This document shows, piece by piece, positions 8,006-17,306 of a stretch of 64,000 nucleotides of DNA; within the stretch, counting starts at the first letter, position 1, and each line of letters begins with the position of its first letter. Position numbers and translations under genes: made by a program. This DNA comes from an archaeon HR01. GTDB taxonomy: Archaea > Thermoproteota > Nitrososphaeria_A > Caldarchaeales > Caldarchaeaceae. Below the pieces are notes generated by a model, which saw only the letters and a program-made list of their open reading frames with translations, was not told where the DNA came from and did not search any database. The DNA is taken from assembly GCA_002898355.1 (NCBI GenBank), contig BEHD01000003.1:1-64000 (forward strand), read 5' to 3'.

Positions 8006-10027
8006 ATGGACAGGCATCGCATCCTGACATCAGCTCTGGATAGGGCTAGAGCGAAGAGGTCCGTTAGAATGGCCCAGATAGGTAGGGATAGGTTGGAGGA
8101 GCTGGTGGATATAAGGAGCCGAAATCTGGAGAGACTTCAGGCCAACCTTTCTATCTTGAGAAAAGCTGTGGAGGATGCTGGTGGTTTCTTCTTCCTAGCC
8201 CGCACATCTAGGGAGGCCGTCGAGTATCTGCTGAAGGTGGTTGGGGATGGTAGGGTGGTTGTCAAATCCAAGTCTATGACGGCTGAGGAGATAGGGCTGG
8301 AGAGGGCTCTGGCCAGCGCCGGGAAAGTGGTGGTCGAGACAGATTTGGGGGAGAGGGTGGTCCAGATGGCAGGTGTCAGGCCATCCCACATCCTAGCTCC
8401 AGCCATCCACATGACCGCTGCAGAGGTTGCCAGACTCCTATCGCCAAGTCTCGGGCCGGAGCCTGAAGACATAGTCCGCTATGTGAGGGAGTCGCTGAGG
8501 CCCTATTTTCTTGAAGCCGATGTGGGCGTTATAGGGGCTAACGCGGTCTCGGCGGAGGATGGAGCCATACTGATTGTAACCAACGAGGGTAATGACAGGC
8601 TGGTCTCGGCGCTCCCTAGAACTCTCATATGTGTGACAGGTGTTGAGAAGGCGGTCTCCAACCTTTATGAGGCGTTGAGGATGGTGGAGGTTCAGGTGGC
8701 CAGCGCAACGGGCCAGAGACTCACCAGCTATCTCACCATTTTAACGCCACGGTCTGAAGACCTGGGGAGGGGACGCAGCCTCCATCTAATTCTCGTAGAC
8801 AACGGCAGGATAGACACCCTAGAAGACCCTGAAATCTCAGACACTCTGAAGTGTATAAGATGCTCCGCCTGCTTCAACGTCTGCCCCACATACAGGGTTG
8901 TTGGGGGGCATCTCTTCGGACATGTCTATACCGGTCCTATTGGCCTGCCGTGGACCTATATAACCGCCGGGGTTAGGGAGGCAGCCGGATTCGCCGACTT
9001 ATGCATAAGCTGCGGCCTATGCGTGAATGAATGCCCAGTCAGAATAGATATCCCAGACATCATATCCAAGATAAAGTATAGGGCCGTACTTGAGGGGGTG
9101 TATAAACCATTCTGGCTGGCGGCAAACATCGATACCCTACTGCGTCTAGGCCAAATGGCACCATCGCTCGCTAACCAATTCATAAAGAGGAGGCCCCTCA
9201 GGCTTCTGGCTGAGAAGGTCTTGAAGATAGACCATAGGAGGGTGCTCCCACATTTCCCCTCTGAAAGGATGTGGAGCCTGGTGCGGCGGGTCGGACATGC
9301 GGCCAACCCTAGGTTTAGAGCTGTGCTGTATACTGATTCGCTTATTCAATACCTCCTCCCTTCCATAGCATTTAGGGCTGCAGAGCTTCTGGTTGGTAAT
9401 GGTGTGGAGGTGGCTATCCCCCGCCAGAGAGGGAGTGGCATGCCCCTCATACAGAACGGGCTCCTCGGGAAGGCCGCTAAAACAGCGAGGGATAACGTGA
9501 AGAAGCTTTACCGACATGTCTTGAAGGGATACGACATCATATGTCTGGAACCTACATCCCTATACTGCATCAAGAAGATCTACCCAGGTCTCACAAAACT
9601 CGACGAGGCCTCCAAAGTTGCTGAAAGGTCATACGGTTTCTCTGAATACCTAGTGGAGCGTTGCGGGTTCAACAACTCTAAAAAAGGTTGGGGCAGGGTT
9701 TTCTATCACTGGCCATGCCACGCCAGAGGCGAATCCAAGGCCAGCACGGTTCTGCTCCTTGAGAGGCTGGGCTATGAGGTTCGAAGCCTAGATGTGGGGT
9801 GTTGTGGCATGGCTGGGCTATGGGGTTTAAAGGCGGGTCCGAGGGGGTATGGCCTCAGCGCGGAGATAGGGGCTGAGGTCTCGGCTGCCTACAGGGAGGC
9901 AGGCGCAGAGACCCTAGTCACCGACAGCACCGTATGCATGCTACAGCTGAGACAGTTTTATATGGAGAGGGTCTTCCATATCACCGACCTCATCTTCAAC
10001 AGCTGGGTAGGTGGTGGAGACGGGTAG
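8006..10027 (+). CDS. Fused LutB/LutA-like iron-sulfur oxidoreductase
   Basis: This 673-residue protein combines two proteins that are usually separate. Residues about 40-240 are a LUD domain. Two 4Fe-4S motifs follow, CIRCSACFNVCP (about 283) and CISCGLCVNECP (about 333). The C-terminus is a CCG-type cysteine-rich region ending in PCHARGE (about 570) and VGCCGMAG (about 598), as in LutA and GlpC. It probably carries electrons from hydroxy-acid oxidation to the quinone pool. I preferred ATG 8006, just after the lutC stop, over an in-frame start inside lutC (7967). Several C-terminal codons overlap pduO. Confidence 0.86.
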   Translation: MDRHRILTSALDRARAKRSVRMAQIGRDRLEELVDIRSRNLERLQANLSILRKAVEDAGGFFFLARTSREAVEYLLKVVGDGRVVVKSKSMTAEEIGLERALASAGKVVVETDLGERVVQMAGVRPSHILAPAIHMTAAEVARLLSPSLGPEPEDIVRYVRESLRPYFLEADVGVIGANAVSAEDGAILIVTNEGNDRLVSALPRTLICVTGVEKAVSNLYEALRMVEVQVASATGQRLTSYLTILTPRSEDLGRGRSLHLILVDNGRIDTLEDPEISDTLKCIRCSACFNVCPTYRVVGGHLFGHVYTGPIGLPWTYITAGVREAAGFADLCISCGLCVNECPVRIDIPDIISKIKYRAVLEGVYKPFWLAANIDTLLRLGQMAPSLANQFIKRRPLRLLAEKVLKIDHRRVLPHFPSERMWSLVRRVGHAANPRFRAVLYTDSLIQYLLPSIAFRAAELLVGNGVEVAIPRQRGSGMPLIQNGLLGKAAKTARDNVKKLYRHVLKGYDIICLEPTSLYCIKKIYPGLTKLDEASKVAERSYGFSEYLVERCGFNNSKKGWGRVFYHWPCHARGESKASTVLLLERLGYEVRSLDVGCCGMAGLWGLKAGPRGYGLSAEIGAEVSAAYREAGAETLVTDSTVCMLQLRQFYMERVFHITDLIFNSWVGGGDG

Positions 10028-10538
10028 AGGGGATGACGGCTACACCGACCTCCCAAAACGGGGAAGGGTTAGAAAGAGCCATCCAAGGCTTGAGGCCTAT
10101 GGAACAGTTGACGAGCTCTCATCCCTGATAGGATACGCTGCCTCGATAACATCTCACGAAGACCTCCGCCAAATCCTCCACCAGATTCAAACCCATCTCT
10201 TCCACATAGGCGCCCAGCTGGCTATAGCCAACCACAGGGTAGGGGACATTTATTCCATGGTGGGGGAGCTTGAGAAACTCATCAACGTATACGAGAGAGA
10301 GTTAAAACCTCTGAATCGCTTTATCTATCCTGGCGGCTCCCCCGATGCGGCCTTCATACACGTGTGCAGGGCGGCTGCGAGGAGGTGTGAGAGAAGGGTG
10401 GCCAGCCTCAGCGACATAGAAGAGGTGGACCCTGCAATCTTGACATACCTCAACAGGCTCTCCACACTTCTCTTCACCCTAGCGAGGACAGCCAACAAGA
10501 GGTCGGGGGTGGGTGATAGGGAGTGGGTCAGGAGCTAG
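10011..10538 (+). CDS. ATP:cob(I)alamin adenosyltransferase, PduO type
   Basis: A 175-residue PduO-family enzyme that transfers the adenosyl group of ATP to cob(I)alamin, making coenzyme B12. Motifs are the N-terminal TGRGDDGYTDL (ATP site), YGTVDELSSLIG, FIYPGGSPDAA, CRAAARRCERR and YLNRLSTLLFTLAR. It starts with GTG inside the last codons of the lactate gene (17-base overlap), which implies translational coupling. Adenosylcobalamin would serve a B12-dependent mutase, for example in propionate or branched-chain catabolism; none is in this window. Confidence 0.9.
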   Translation: MVETGRGDDGYTDLPKRGRVRKSHPRLEAYGTVDELSSLIGYAASITSHEDLRQILHQIQTHLFHIGAQLAIANHRVGDIYSMVGELEKLINVYERELKPLNRFIYPGGSPDAAFIHVCRAAARRCERRVASLSDIEEVDPAILTYLNRLSTLLFTLARTANKRSGVGDREWVRS

Positions 10539-12000
10539 AGTATACTATCTCGCCATCCTTCACAGTCATAACCACTCTGACGTCTTTGAGGTTTTCGGGC
10601 CCGCAGGTTAGGGGGTCTCTATCCAGAGCTACCAAGCTGGCTTTACATCCGCGGGCCAAGAGCTCCTTCCCGGTTGCGCCCTTGGGCAGATACATCTCCA
10701 AGGCTTGGGTTATGTCAACCCTCTCGTCTGGGTTGATGTGGCCATGTACTGCTGCCCAGAGACCGTGGAAGGGGTTGGGAGTCTCGACGGGTGCGTCCGA
10801 GCCTGCTACAACACTGCATCCCTTCTCCAGCATGCTCTTCCACCGATAGCACATCCAAAACCTCTCCCCAACCCTCTCCCGCAGCCATCTATCGGAGACT
10901 GCGAACATGGGCTGGACCGAAAGCGTCACACCAAGCCTTGCAGCACGTTCAATCATTTCGTCATCCATCATGGATGCATGCTCTATCCTCACACCCTTGA
11001 AGCCGCCGTAATCCTCCACGGAGTCCAGAACCGTTTGGACGGCCTCGTCTCCGATGGCGTGGAAAGCTATCTCAAGCCCTAGGGAATCACATATCTCCAG
11101 ATACTTCAGGATAGAAGACCTGCTCTCCCTAAGTAATCCCCTACCAGGCCTATCGCTGTAGGGCTGGCGTAGGGCTGCCGTGCCGCCGCCTAAAGACCCG
11201 TCAACAAAGACCTTCAACCCGGCCAGAACACCGGCCTCCCTCAAGGCGGGCAAACTCTCCATCAGCTCCGGAACTATAAAAAACCTGATATCCATCCTGA
11301 CGTCTTTTTTCACCTTCAACATGGTTAGGGTTTTGAGATATTCGCCATCCATCGCTATGATGTCTAGGCCCCCGAGACCGTATGAGAAGAGCCGTTCCTG
11401 ACCCTTTAGGATTAGCGCTCTAAGGCGATCTGGCGCCGGTTTGGGGATGTGCCGCCTCAAAAGCTCCACGGCCCGCTCCCTCACAACCCCCGTCGGGTTT
11501 CCGCCGCCGTCTCTATCCACTAAAAAGGGGTTAACATCATACCTCTGTAGAATCTTTAGGGCGCTGGTGCTGGCCAACCCCAGGTGGCCGCACACCCTTT
11601 CGAGAAATACTGGTCTTCCGCCGGACGCCGACTCCAGATCGGAGGCGGATGGTATTGAATCCATGATCGAGTCGTCCCATCCAGCACCGTAAACCATGCC
11701 ACCCTGCTTTGACATCCTCACCCTCGTTAGAAGCTCGGCCTTCGTTCTAACACCTCTTAAATCTATATACTCATCCGCTACAGCGTATTCAACAAAGTGG
11801 ATGTGGTGGTCCGTCATAGCCGGTATCACGGCCTTACCAGCCATGTTGAAAACTTTCCAGTCCCCGCTGAGGGCTCCGACTTCTTCAGAGCCCAAACCTA
11901 CCACGAATCCGTCTTTCCAGGCTATCGCGTCATAGGTTTTGGGAGGGTTGAAGGATGTATACACCCTGCACCCGGTCAGGACCACCGCCGGCCTGCTCAT
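10528..12000 (-). CDS. Amidohydrolase, YtcJ-like
   Basis: A 490-residue metal-dependent hydrolase of the amidohydrolase-3 (YtcJ-like) family. It shows the metal-binding DHHIHF after beta strand 1, VDGSLGGGTAAL, FHAIGDEAV, the IEHASMM His, and SDAPVETPNPF with a metal or catalytic Asp. It lacks a signal peptide, so it is cytosolic. The true substrate is unknown; characterised relatives act on N-acyl or formamide bonds. It is coupled to the upstream DUF3786 gene by a 4-base ATGA overlap, and its 3' end overlaps pduO by 11 bases. Confidence 0.88.
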   Translation of the reverse strand: MSRPAVVLTGCRVYTSFNPPKTYDAIAWKDGFVVGLGSEEVGALSGDWKVFNMAGKAVIPAMTDHHIHFVEYAVADEYIDLRGVRTKAELLTRVRMSKQGGMVYGAGWDDSIMDSIPSASDLESASGGRPVFLERVCGHLGLASTSALKILQRYDVNPFLVDRDGGGNPTGVVRERAVELLRRHIPKPAPDRLRALILKGQERLFSYGLGGLDIIAMDGEYLKTLTMLKVKKDVRMDIRFFIVPELMESLPALREAGVLAGLKVFVDGSLGGGTAALRQPYSDRPGRGLLRESRSSILKYLEICDSLGLEIAFHAIGDEAVQTVLDSVEDYGGFKGVRIEHASMMDDEMIERAARLGVTLSVQPMFAVSDRWLRERVGERFWMCYRWKSMLEKGCSVVAGSDAPVETPNPFHGLWAAVHGHINPDERVDITQALEMYLPKGATGKELLARGCKASLVALDRDPLTCGPENLKDVRVVMTVKDGEIVYSSS

Positions 12001-12677
12001 TCTCTACCTCTTACCTGTCTACCCCGGCTCTCCCTCTCCAAGAAGTTGGCCATAACCTCGCAGGCATAGATTAGCGACACAGTGCTGAGATATTTTAAGG
12101 CGTGGGTGTTGTATGAGATGCTGACCTCCGGCTGTGAGAACTCCTCTCTACTACCCACCCAGAGCTGGAAGACAAGTTTAACCTTCGGGAGAAACTTGAA
12201 GGAGAAGCTGTTTCCACCAAGCCGCTCCTTAACACCACCCAGCTGTGTGGCACATCTCTCGAAGAGCTGTTTGTCGTAGCCGAATATACGGATAATCGGC
12301 CTTGTTACATATTTCTGGTAGTATGAGACGAGGGACTGGGTTTTGAGGAGTTTGGCAACTGGATGCCATGTCTCAGGGCCTGAGCCACCACCATCCGACA
12401 TGATATAGCTCAGAATAACGTATGAGAGCTTGCCCCCCGCCGGCCGGCCGGTCATCAAGTCGAGGATAGTTTTTGAGCCCAGCTCTACTGTGTAGGTCTT
12501 GTTGAGGAGGTTAACGATGTATCTGGAGTCTTTATCACCGGTTCCAGCCAAGTATACTATCCCACATTTCTTCGCCGCCTCCTCATGCCTAATCTTGAGA
12601 AGCTTTTCAAAGGATTTGGAGACTATGTTTTGAAGGTCCGTCTCAGGTATGTCAGGGTTCTCGATAACGGAAGCCAT
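11997..12677 (-). CDS. DUF3786-family protein
   Basis: A 226-residue soluble protein matching the layout of DUF3786. An N-terminal helical part carries LAGTGDKDSRYIV. A middle segment, LSYVILSYIMSDGGG, is followed by a Trp-His motif. The C-terminal part is FLPKVKLVFQLWVG, then EVSISYNTHALKYL. DUF3786 proteins in anaerobes and archaea are often near corrinoid or iron-sulfur genes, but no function is established. It heads a two-gene unit with the amidohydrolase. The assignment was by eye. Confidence 0.6.
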   Translation of the reverse strand: MASVIENPDIPETDLQNIVSKSFEKLLKIRHEEAAKKCGIVYLAGTGDKDSRYIVNLLNKTYTVELGSKTILDLMTGRPAGGKLSYVILSYIMSDGGGSGPETWHPVAKLLKTQSLVSYYQKYVTRPIIRIFGYDKQLFERCATQLGGVKERLGGNSFSFKFLPKVKLVFQLWVGSREEFSQPEVSISYNTHALKYLSTVSLIYACEVMANFLERESRGRQVRGRE

Positions 12678-12820
12678 GGTAGCAACTCACCACCAGTTCA
12701 CCAACCGCCCAACTAATCGGGTTATCTCCCTTGACAGTGTAAACCATACACACCCTTTTCCCTTAGATGTGGACGTTATAAGATTTATCATCAGGCCTTG
12801 GCTGGGATGCTATCTTCCAG

Positions 12821-12829
12821 CCTTATATG
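12821..12829 (+). promoter_or_regulatory. TATA element for the CinA-like gene
   Basis: CCTTATATG is centred about 26 nt before ATG 12851. This spacing decides the start codon in favour of 12851 over the ATG at 12827, which lies inside the box itself. Confidence 0.6.
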
Positions 12830-12850
12830 GATGTTTGTCTGACGGTGTGT

Positions 12851-13648
12851 ATGGCTGTGAGGCGTAGAATTGTGGAGATAATTAATGTCGGTAACGAGCT
12901 GCTGGACGGTAGGACGCTTAACTCAAATCTTCACTGGCTCTCGGGCCAGCTCAGCATGCTGGGATATTTGGTTAGCAGAGCCACCATAGTCCGGGACGAT
13001 GTCGAAGAGATTGCGGAGGTGTTGAGGGAGGCTTTCAGACGTAGGCCCAGATGGATATTTGTGGGCGGTGGTCTTGGACCAACCCACGACGACAAGACGC
13101 TCAACGGTGTCGGACGAGCCTTCGGGCTCAGGCTCAAACTAAACAGAGAAGCTCTTGAGATGCTCAAGAACAGATATGAGGAGATGGTGAGGAAGGGACT
13201 CATCAGCTCTTACACCATTACTAAGGAGAGGCTCAAGATGGTAAAGCTTCCGGAAGGCTCGACACCCCTAAGAAACAGGAAGGGCTCTGCCCCCGGAGTG
13301 TTGCTGGAGAGGAGAGACGTCAGGATAGTCTGCCTACCAGGGGTCCCTGATGAGATGAAGGATATCTTCGAGAATGAGATAAGGCCTATCATGGAGAGGG
13401 AGAGCGGCGGAAGGGCCTACGTCGTCGAGAGGATGGATGTTAGAGGTGTGTTCGAGTCAAGCCTGGCACCACTCCTGGTGGAGGCTATGAAGCGTTTTCC
13501 AGGCGTCTACATCAAGAGCAACCCCAAAGGCTTCGAGGGCAACGTATCTGTTGTATCCCTCGACTTCATATCTGAGAGGAAATATGTTGATAGGTTGAGG
13601 GCTGCCAAAGACTTGATAAGGGCAAGGCTTGGAGAGATGGGTGGTTGA
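12851..13648 (+). CDS. CinA-N/MoaB-like domain protein
   Basis: A 265-residue protein with the MoaB/MogA-like (molybdopterin-binding) fold of the CinA N-terminal domain. Motifs are NVGNELLDGRTLNSN, FVGGGLGPTHDDKT and IVCLPGVPDEMK. CinA-family proteins act in pyridine-nucleotide repair (ADP-ribose pyrophosphatase), and the C-terminal NMN deamidase domain is absent, as is usual for archaeal stand-alone versions. The MoaB-like fold alone does not show that it binds molybdopterin. Start chosen from the TATA spacing. Confidence 0.8.
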   Translation: MAVRRRIVEIINVGNELLDGRTLNSNLHWLSGQLSMLGYLVSRATIVRDDVEEIAEVLREAFRRRPRWIFVGGGLGPTHDDKTLNGVGRAFGLRLKLNREALEMLKNRYEEMVRKGLISSYTITKERLKMVKLPEGSTPLRNRKGSAPGVLLERRDVRIVCLPGVPDEMKDIFENEIRPIMERESGGRAYVVERMDVRGVFESSLAPLLVEAMKRFPGVYIKSNPKGFEGNVSVVSLDFISERKYVDRLRAAKDLIRARLGEMGG

Positions 13649-13655
13649 TGGGGCT

Positions 13656-14705
13656 ATGTCCGTGGAGGACCAGGTGGATAATGCTCTCAGGATGGTCCGC
13701 TCATCACCTGAAATGTATCAGAGGGGCTTCGACAACGGCTATAACGTATCTAGGAGGCTGGCGAAAAGGTTTAGGTCTCTCGTCCTCTTCGGCATGGGGG
13801 GCTCCGGGATAGTCGGGGATATAGTCAGGGACCTGATATCAACCCCAAACCGTAAACCTCCTTATGTCTCCAAAGACTACAGGCTCCAGACGCAGCCAGG
13901 TCCTGACACCCTTTCAATCGCATTAAGCTACTCAGGTAACACCGCTGAGACCGTCACCGCAGCATCTGAGGCATACAGCTCCGGCTCAACCCTGGTGGTT
14001 GTCTCATCGGGAGGCGTCTTATCGGAAATAGCGGAGAAACATAGGCTTCCGAGAGTTCCGGTGACCTCTGGGCTTGAGCCAAGATATGCTGTCCCAGAGA
14101 TGGTGGGATGTGTCCTAGGCCTTCTCCACGGGCTGGGTATGGTTAATAGCCTGTCGGAGCAGTTCAGGGATGCTGCGAAAAATCTCCACAGCTTCATAGA
14201 GGGGGTCTCGGCGGACTCTCTGAGGGATGCGGCCCGCCTGATGCATAGCCGTGTCGCTGTGGTCATAGGACATACCCATCTCCAGTCATCGGCGTATCGG
14301 CTGAAATGCCAGCTGAATGAGAATGCCAAGCATCCCGCCTACGTGGCTACATTACCCGAGGCATGCCACAACGAGATGGAGGGCTGGACACTGCCGGAAA
14401 GCATATCATACATCGTTTTGAGGAGCCGGTATGAACCGCCCGCACTATCATCGGTCCTAGACCAGATACTCGACGACCTAAAGCAGGGCGGCATGGCGCA
14501 CACCATCCTACGGGTGGATTCAGCAAACTATGTCGAGGAGATTCTTAGGATGGTAGCCTTGGGGGATATGCTCAGCATAGTCCTTGCTTCATCGAAGAAG
14601 GCGGACCCCTTCAAACTGTTACGGATACCGAGGTTTAGAAGGCTTCTCAGCATGGATGGACGGCTTCTAAAACACGCCGAAGAAAGGTTCAAGGTTGACA
14701 CTTAA
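13656..14705 (+). CDS. Bifunctional phosphoglucose/phosphomannose isomerase
   Basis: A 349-residue SIS-fold isomerase of the archaeal PGI/PMI family, interconverting fructose-6-phosphate with glucose-6-phosphate and mannose-6-phosphate. It shows FGMGGSGIVGD, SYSGNTAET (phosphosugar binding), and NENAKHPAY followed by CHNEMEGW with the catalytic Glu/His region. The ATG at 13656 lies 8 nt after the preceding stop; an in-frame GTG at 13641 would overlap that gene and is also possible. Products could feed both glycolysis and sugar-nucleotide synthesis (see 53574 and 58880). Confidence 0.9.
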   Translation: MSVEDQVDNALRMVRSSPEMYQRGFDNGYNVSRRLAKRFRSLVLFGMGGSGIVGDIVRDLISTPNRKPPYVSKDYRLQTQPGPDTLSIALSYSGNTAETVTAASEAYSSGSTLVVVSSGGVLSEIAEKHRLPRVPVTSGLEPRYAVPEMVGCVLGLLHGLGMVNSLSEQFRDAAKNLHSFIEGVSADSLRDAARLMHSRVAVVIGHTHLQSSAYRLKCQLNENAKHPAYVATLPEACHNEMEGWTLPESISYIVLRSRYEPPALSSVLDQILDDLKQGGMAHTILRVDSANYVEEILRMVALGDMLSIVLASSKKADPFKLLRIPRFRRLLSMDGRLLKHAEERFKVDT

Positions 14706-14731
14706 ATTCAGAATTTCGAGATGTATAGTGG

Positions 14732-15256
14732 ATGGATTGGATAGCCATAGGCAGGCGGATTGTGTACGCCCTATTGGGTATGGTGGCCCTTATAGTAGTC
14801 CTGGCCCTAGGCGCCCTAACACCCCTCGATAGCGAGACGTATGAGACGCTTCTGCGTCAGGCTGAGAGTTTAGCCTCTATAGCCGCAATGTCACCCCTCA
14901 ACATACTGGCCAACAATTTACTAGCTTCACTTTTCATGATAATCCCAGCCATAGGCCCGGTCCTATCAGCATATATCGTCTACGTGACAGGGCAGGTGAT
15001 ATCCGCCATCAGCATATCACAGAACATCAGCCCTGTAATACTTCTCCTAGTGCCATTTGTAACTGTTTATGGGATTATAGAGATGCTGGCCTACGGCCTA
15101 GCAGTCTCAGAGAGTGTGGTTTTCACCTACGCCATCATAAAACGTAGGGCCAGAATAGAGTTGAGGCGTCTCCCGATAGTAATACTAGCTGTAGCCGGGC
15201 TGCTGCTGGTGGCCGCCCTGATAGAGTATTTTCTCATATCCCTCCTAACCAGGTAG
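14732..15256 (+). CDS. SpoIIM-like (DUF95) membrane protein
   Basis: A 174-residue membrane protein with about five hydrophobic segments and a family-typical NNLLASLFMIIPAIG after the first periplasmic stretch. The stage II sporulation protein M family is widespread in archaea without sporulation, and its role there is unknown. A TATA-like CTTAAATT at 14700-14707 lies about 28 nt before the ATG. Its end overlaps the opposing peptidase gene by 12 bases. Confidence 0.7.
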   Translation: MDWIAIGRRIVYALLGMVALIVVLALGALTPLDSETYETLLRQAESLASIAAMSPLNILANNLLASLFMIIPAIGPVLSAYIVYVTGQVISAISISQNISPVILLLVPFVTVYGIIEMLAYGLAVSESVVFTYAIIKRRARIELRRLPIVILAVAGLLLVAALIEYFLISLLTR

Positions 15257-15958
15257 TCTGGTGAAGAAGTGAAAAATTTGACCCATGAAATCCCCGAATA
15301 CGAGGGAGAGTAGATATCCGGCTGTGAAGAAGACTAGAAGAGGTATTCCTGGAGTTATCCACATATCATCCTCAAACGCCTCATCCATGTCGTCGATAGT
15401 GATGTTGAAGGTGAACCTTTTTACTCCTCCAGCCCTCTTCTCAACCGGGCTCCAAAATCTTTTTCCGGAGCTTCTCATGACTCTGGTGCCTATGAATAGG
15501 GCGAAGAACTTCCTGTAGCCGGGCTCGGATTCAAAGCCTTCGAAAATCTCCTCACCCCTAACCAGCCTATAGCTGTTGTATAGAGCTAGCGAGATAGGGA
15601 GAAGTGCTGAGAGTAACATTCCATTGGTGAAGGTTGTCAGCCCAACTATTCCGTGCAGCTGTACACCATATCTTGAGAATGGATGTATTGCGGATAGGCA
15701 GGTTAAGGCCTTGGCGTCTGCGCCGCCGTAGAGGCCGACGAAATATAGGGAGAAGGCCACACCTGCTGTAGCCCCTATTGAAAGCAGGTATGGGATGATG
15801 TCTGCCGGCTTCCATATAAGGTCTGGCAGGTTTACCAGCAGTCCGAAAGCTCCAGCCACCAGCCAGACCTTGTCGTCTACCTCTCTGGTTTTTAGGTCTA
15901 GGTAGGATGTGTACAGGAGTGTGGCTGAGGCGACCGCTATACGGAGATATTCCAACAT
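15245..15958 (-). CDS. A24-family prepilin/preflagellin peptidase
   Basis: A 237-residue membrane aspartyl protease that removes type-IV pilin-like signal peptides from archaeal pilins or archaellins. The first catalytic Asp is in SYLDLKTREVDD (about residue 21) and the second is in the GGADAK motif (about residue 77), a variant of the family GxGD. Hydrophobic segments flank both. A soluble loop rich in Arg/Lys at about 125-195 precedes the last helix. No pilin gene is nearby. It starts 6 nt from the end of gdhA on the same strand. Confidence 0.85.
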   Translation of the reverse strand: MLEYLRIAVASATLLYTSYLDLKTREVDDKVWLVAGAFGLLVNLPDLIWKPADIIPYLLSIGATAGVAFSLYFVGLYGGADAKALTCLSAIHPFSRYGVQLHGIVGLTTFTNGMLLSALLPISLALYNSYRLVRGEEIFEGFESEPGYRKFFALFIGTRVMRSSGKRFWSPVEKRAGGVKRFTFNITIDDMDEAFEDDMWITPGIPLLVFFTAGYLLSLVFGDFMGQIFHFFTRLPG

Positions 15959-15964
15959 GCTCCG

Positions 15965-17215
15965 CTAGGGCCATATACCCAGAAGCCTTATCGCCTCGGC
16001 AACCCTTGAGACGGCTAGGAGCATGGCTCCATCCCTCATATTCACTTCATGTTTCTTGGATTTTTCGAGGACGGAGGCGTAGGCCGAGACTATTCTGGAT
16101 TCCAGTTTGCTGTTAACCTCCTCTAGGGTCCATGTCTCCCTCTTTAGGTTTTGAACCCATTCTAGATAGCTGACCGTCACACCGCCAGCGTTTGCCAGGA
16201 TGTCCGGAACAACCAGCACACCCTTCTCATATAGTATCCGGTCGGCCTCCGGCGTGGTCGGGCCGTTAGCCCCCTCCACCACAGCTGCCGCCTGAATCAT
16301 ATCGGCGTTTCGGGAGTTTATCTGGTTTTCGAGGGCTGCCGGTATTAGAAAATCACATTTCAGAGTCAGGAGTTCTTCGTTGGTGATGTTTTGGCATCCG
16401 TCATAGTTGATGACGGAGCCTGTGGCATTCTTATGCTCGAGAACCCTGTAGGGATTTAACCCGTCACGGCTGTATATCCCTCCTTTGGAGTCGCTGACCG
16501 CAACTATCTTAGCCCCCATGTCATAGAGTATGCATGCGGCGTTGCTGCCCACGTTGCCGAAGCCCTGAATGGATACGGTTGCGCCTTTTAATGGCTTGTT
16601 CAGATACTTGGCTGTCTCCCTCACACAGATTGCTACACCCCGGGATGTCGCCTCATTTCTTCCGAGACTTCCCAGGAGGGAGACCGGCTTACCAGTCACC
16701 ACCTCAGGAACCTGGTAACCCCTTATCTGGCTGTAGGTATCCATAATCCACGCCATGGTCTGGGCGTCAGTGTAAACATCGGGGGCCGGAATATCTACGT
16801 ACGGGCCTATAAGCTCGTATATCATAGAGGTGTAGCGCCTAGTCAATCTCTCAAGCTCGGTCTTGGTCATCTCCTTGGGATTGCATACGACTCCTCCCTT
16901 GGCACCACCGTATGGCAGGTCCACTACCGCGCACTTCCAGGTCATAAGCATGGCTAGGGCTGTCACCTCCTCCACAGTCACATTAGGGTGGTATCGTATG
17001 CCGCCCTTGTATGGGCCACGGGCGTTGTTATGCTGAACTCTAACACCTTTGAAAACCTTTACCTCACCATTCTCCATCCTGATTGGGATAGCCACTATGA
17101 GGGTTCTCTTAGGGTTCTGCATGTAGAGATGGATGCCCGGCTCTATATTCAAAACTTCTGCAGCTTTTTTTAGCTGTGATAGGGCAGAATCTAGGAACTC
17201 TCTACCCGACGACAT
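15965..17215 (-). CDS. gdhA: Glutamate dehydrogenase
   Basis: A 416-residue cytosolic NAD(P)-dependent enzyme that interconverts glutamate with 2-oxoglutarate plus ammonia. Substrate-site motifs are GGIRYHP, MTWKCAVVDLPYGGAKGGV with the catalytic Lys, and PAPDVYTD. The dinucleotide-binding domain follows, with IQGFGNVG. The C-terminal EGANGPTTPEAD and PDILANAGGV are typical of hexameric GDH. I preferred ATG 17215 over the in-frame GTG 17224. Cofactor preference is not decided from sequence. Confidence 0.95.
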   Translation of the reverse strand: MSSGREFLDSALSQLKKAAEVLNIEPGIHLYMQNPKRTLIVAIPIRMENGEVKVFKGVRVQHNNARGPYKGGIRYHPNVTVEEVTALAMLMTWKCAVVDLPYGGAKGGVVCNPKEMTKTELERLTRRYTSMIYELIGPYVDIPAPDVYTDAQTMAWIMDTYSQIRGYQVPEVVTGKPVSLLGSLGRNEATSRGVAICVRETAKYLNKPLKGATVSIQGFGNVGSNAACILYDMGAKIVAVSDSKGGIYSRDGLNPYRVLEHKNATGSVINYDGCQNITNEELLTLKCDFLIPAALENQINSRNADMIQAAAVVEGANGPTTPEADRILYEKGVLVVPDILANAGGVTVSYLEWVQNLKRETWTLEEVNSKLESRIVSAYASVLEKSKKHEVNMRDGAMLLAVSRVAEAIRLLGIWP

Positions 17216-17306
17216 CAAAACCACACATTAAATGATGGGCTTACCCAGGTAAAAAGGTTTACAAACCTATGGAAAAGATTTTATTGTCTCATGGCCTTAG
17301 AGGTGT

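Noticed and set aside
8137-8472. 111-residue antisense frame
   Set aside because: It lies wholly inside the lutB/lutA-like gene and has a Ser/Pro/Arg-rich, low-complexity product with no motif.
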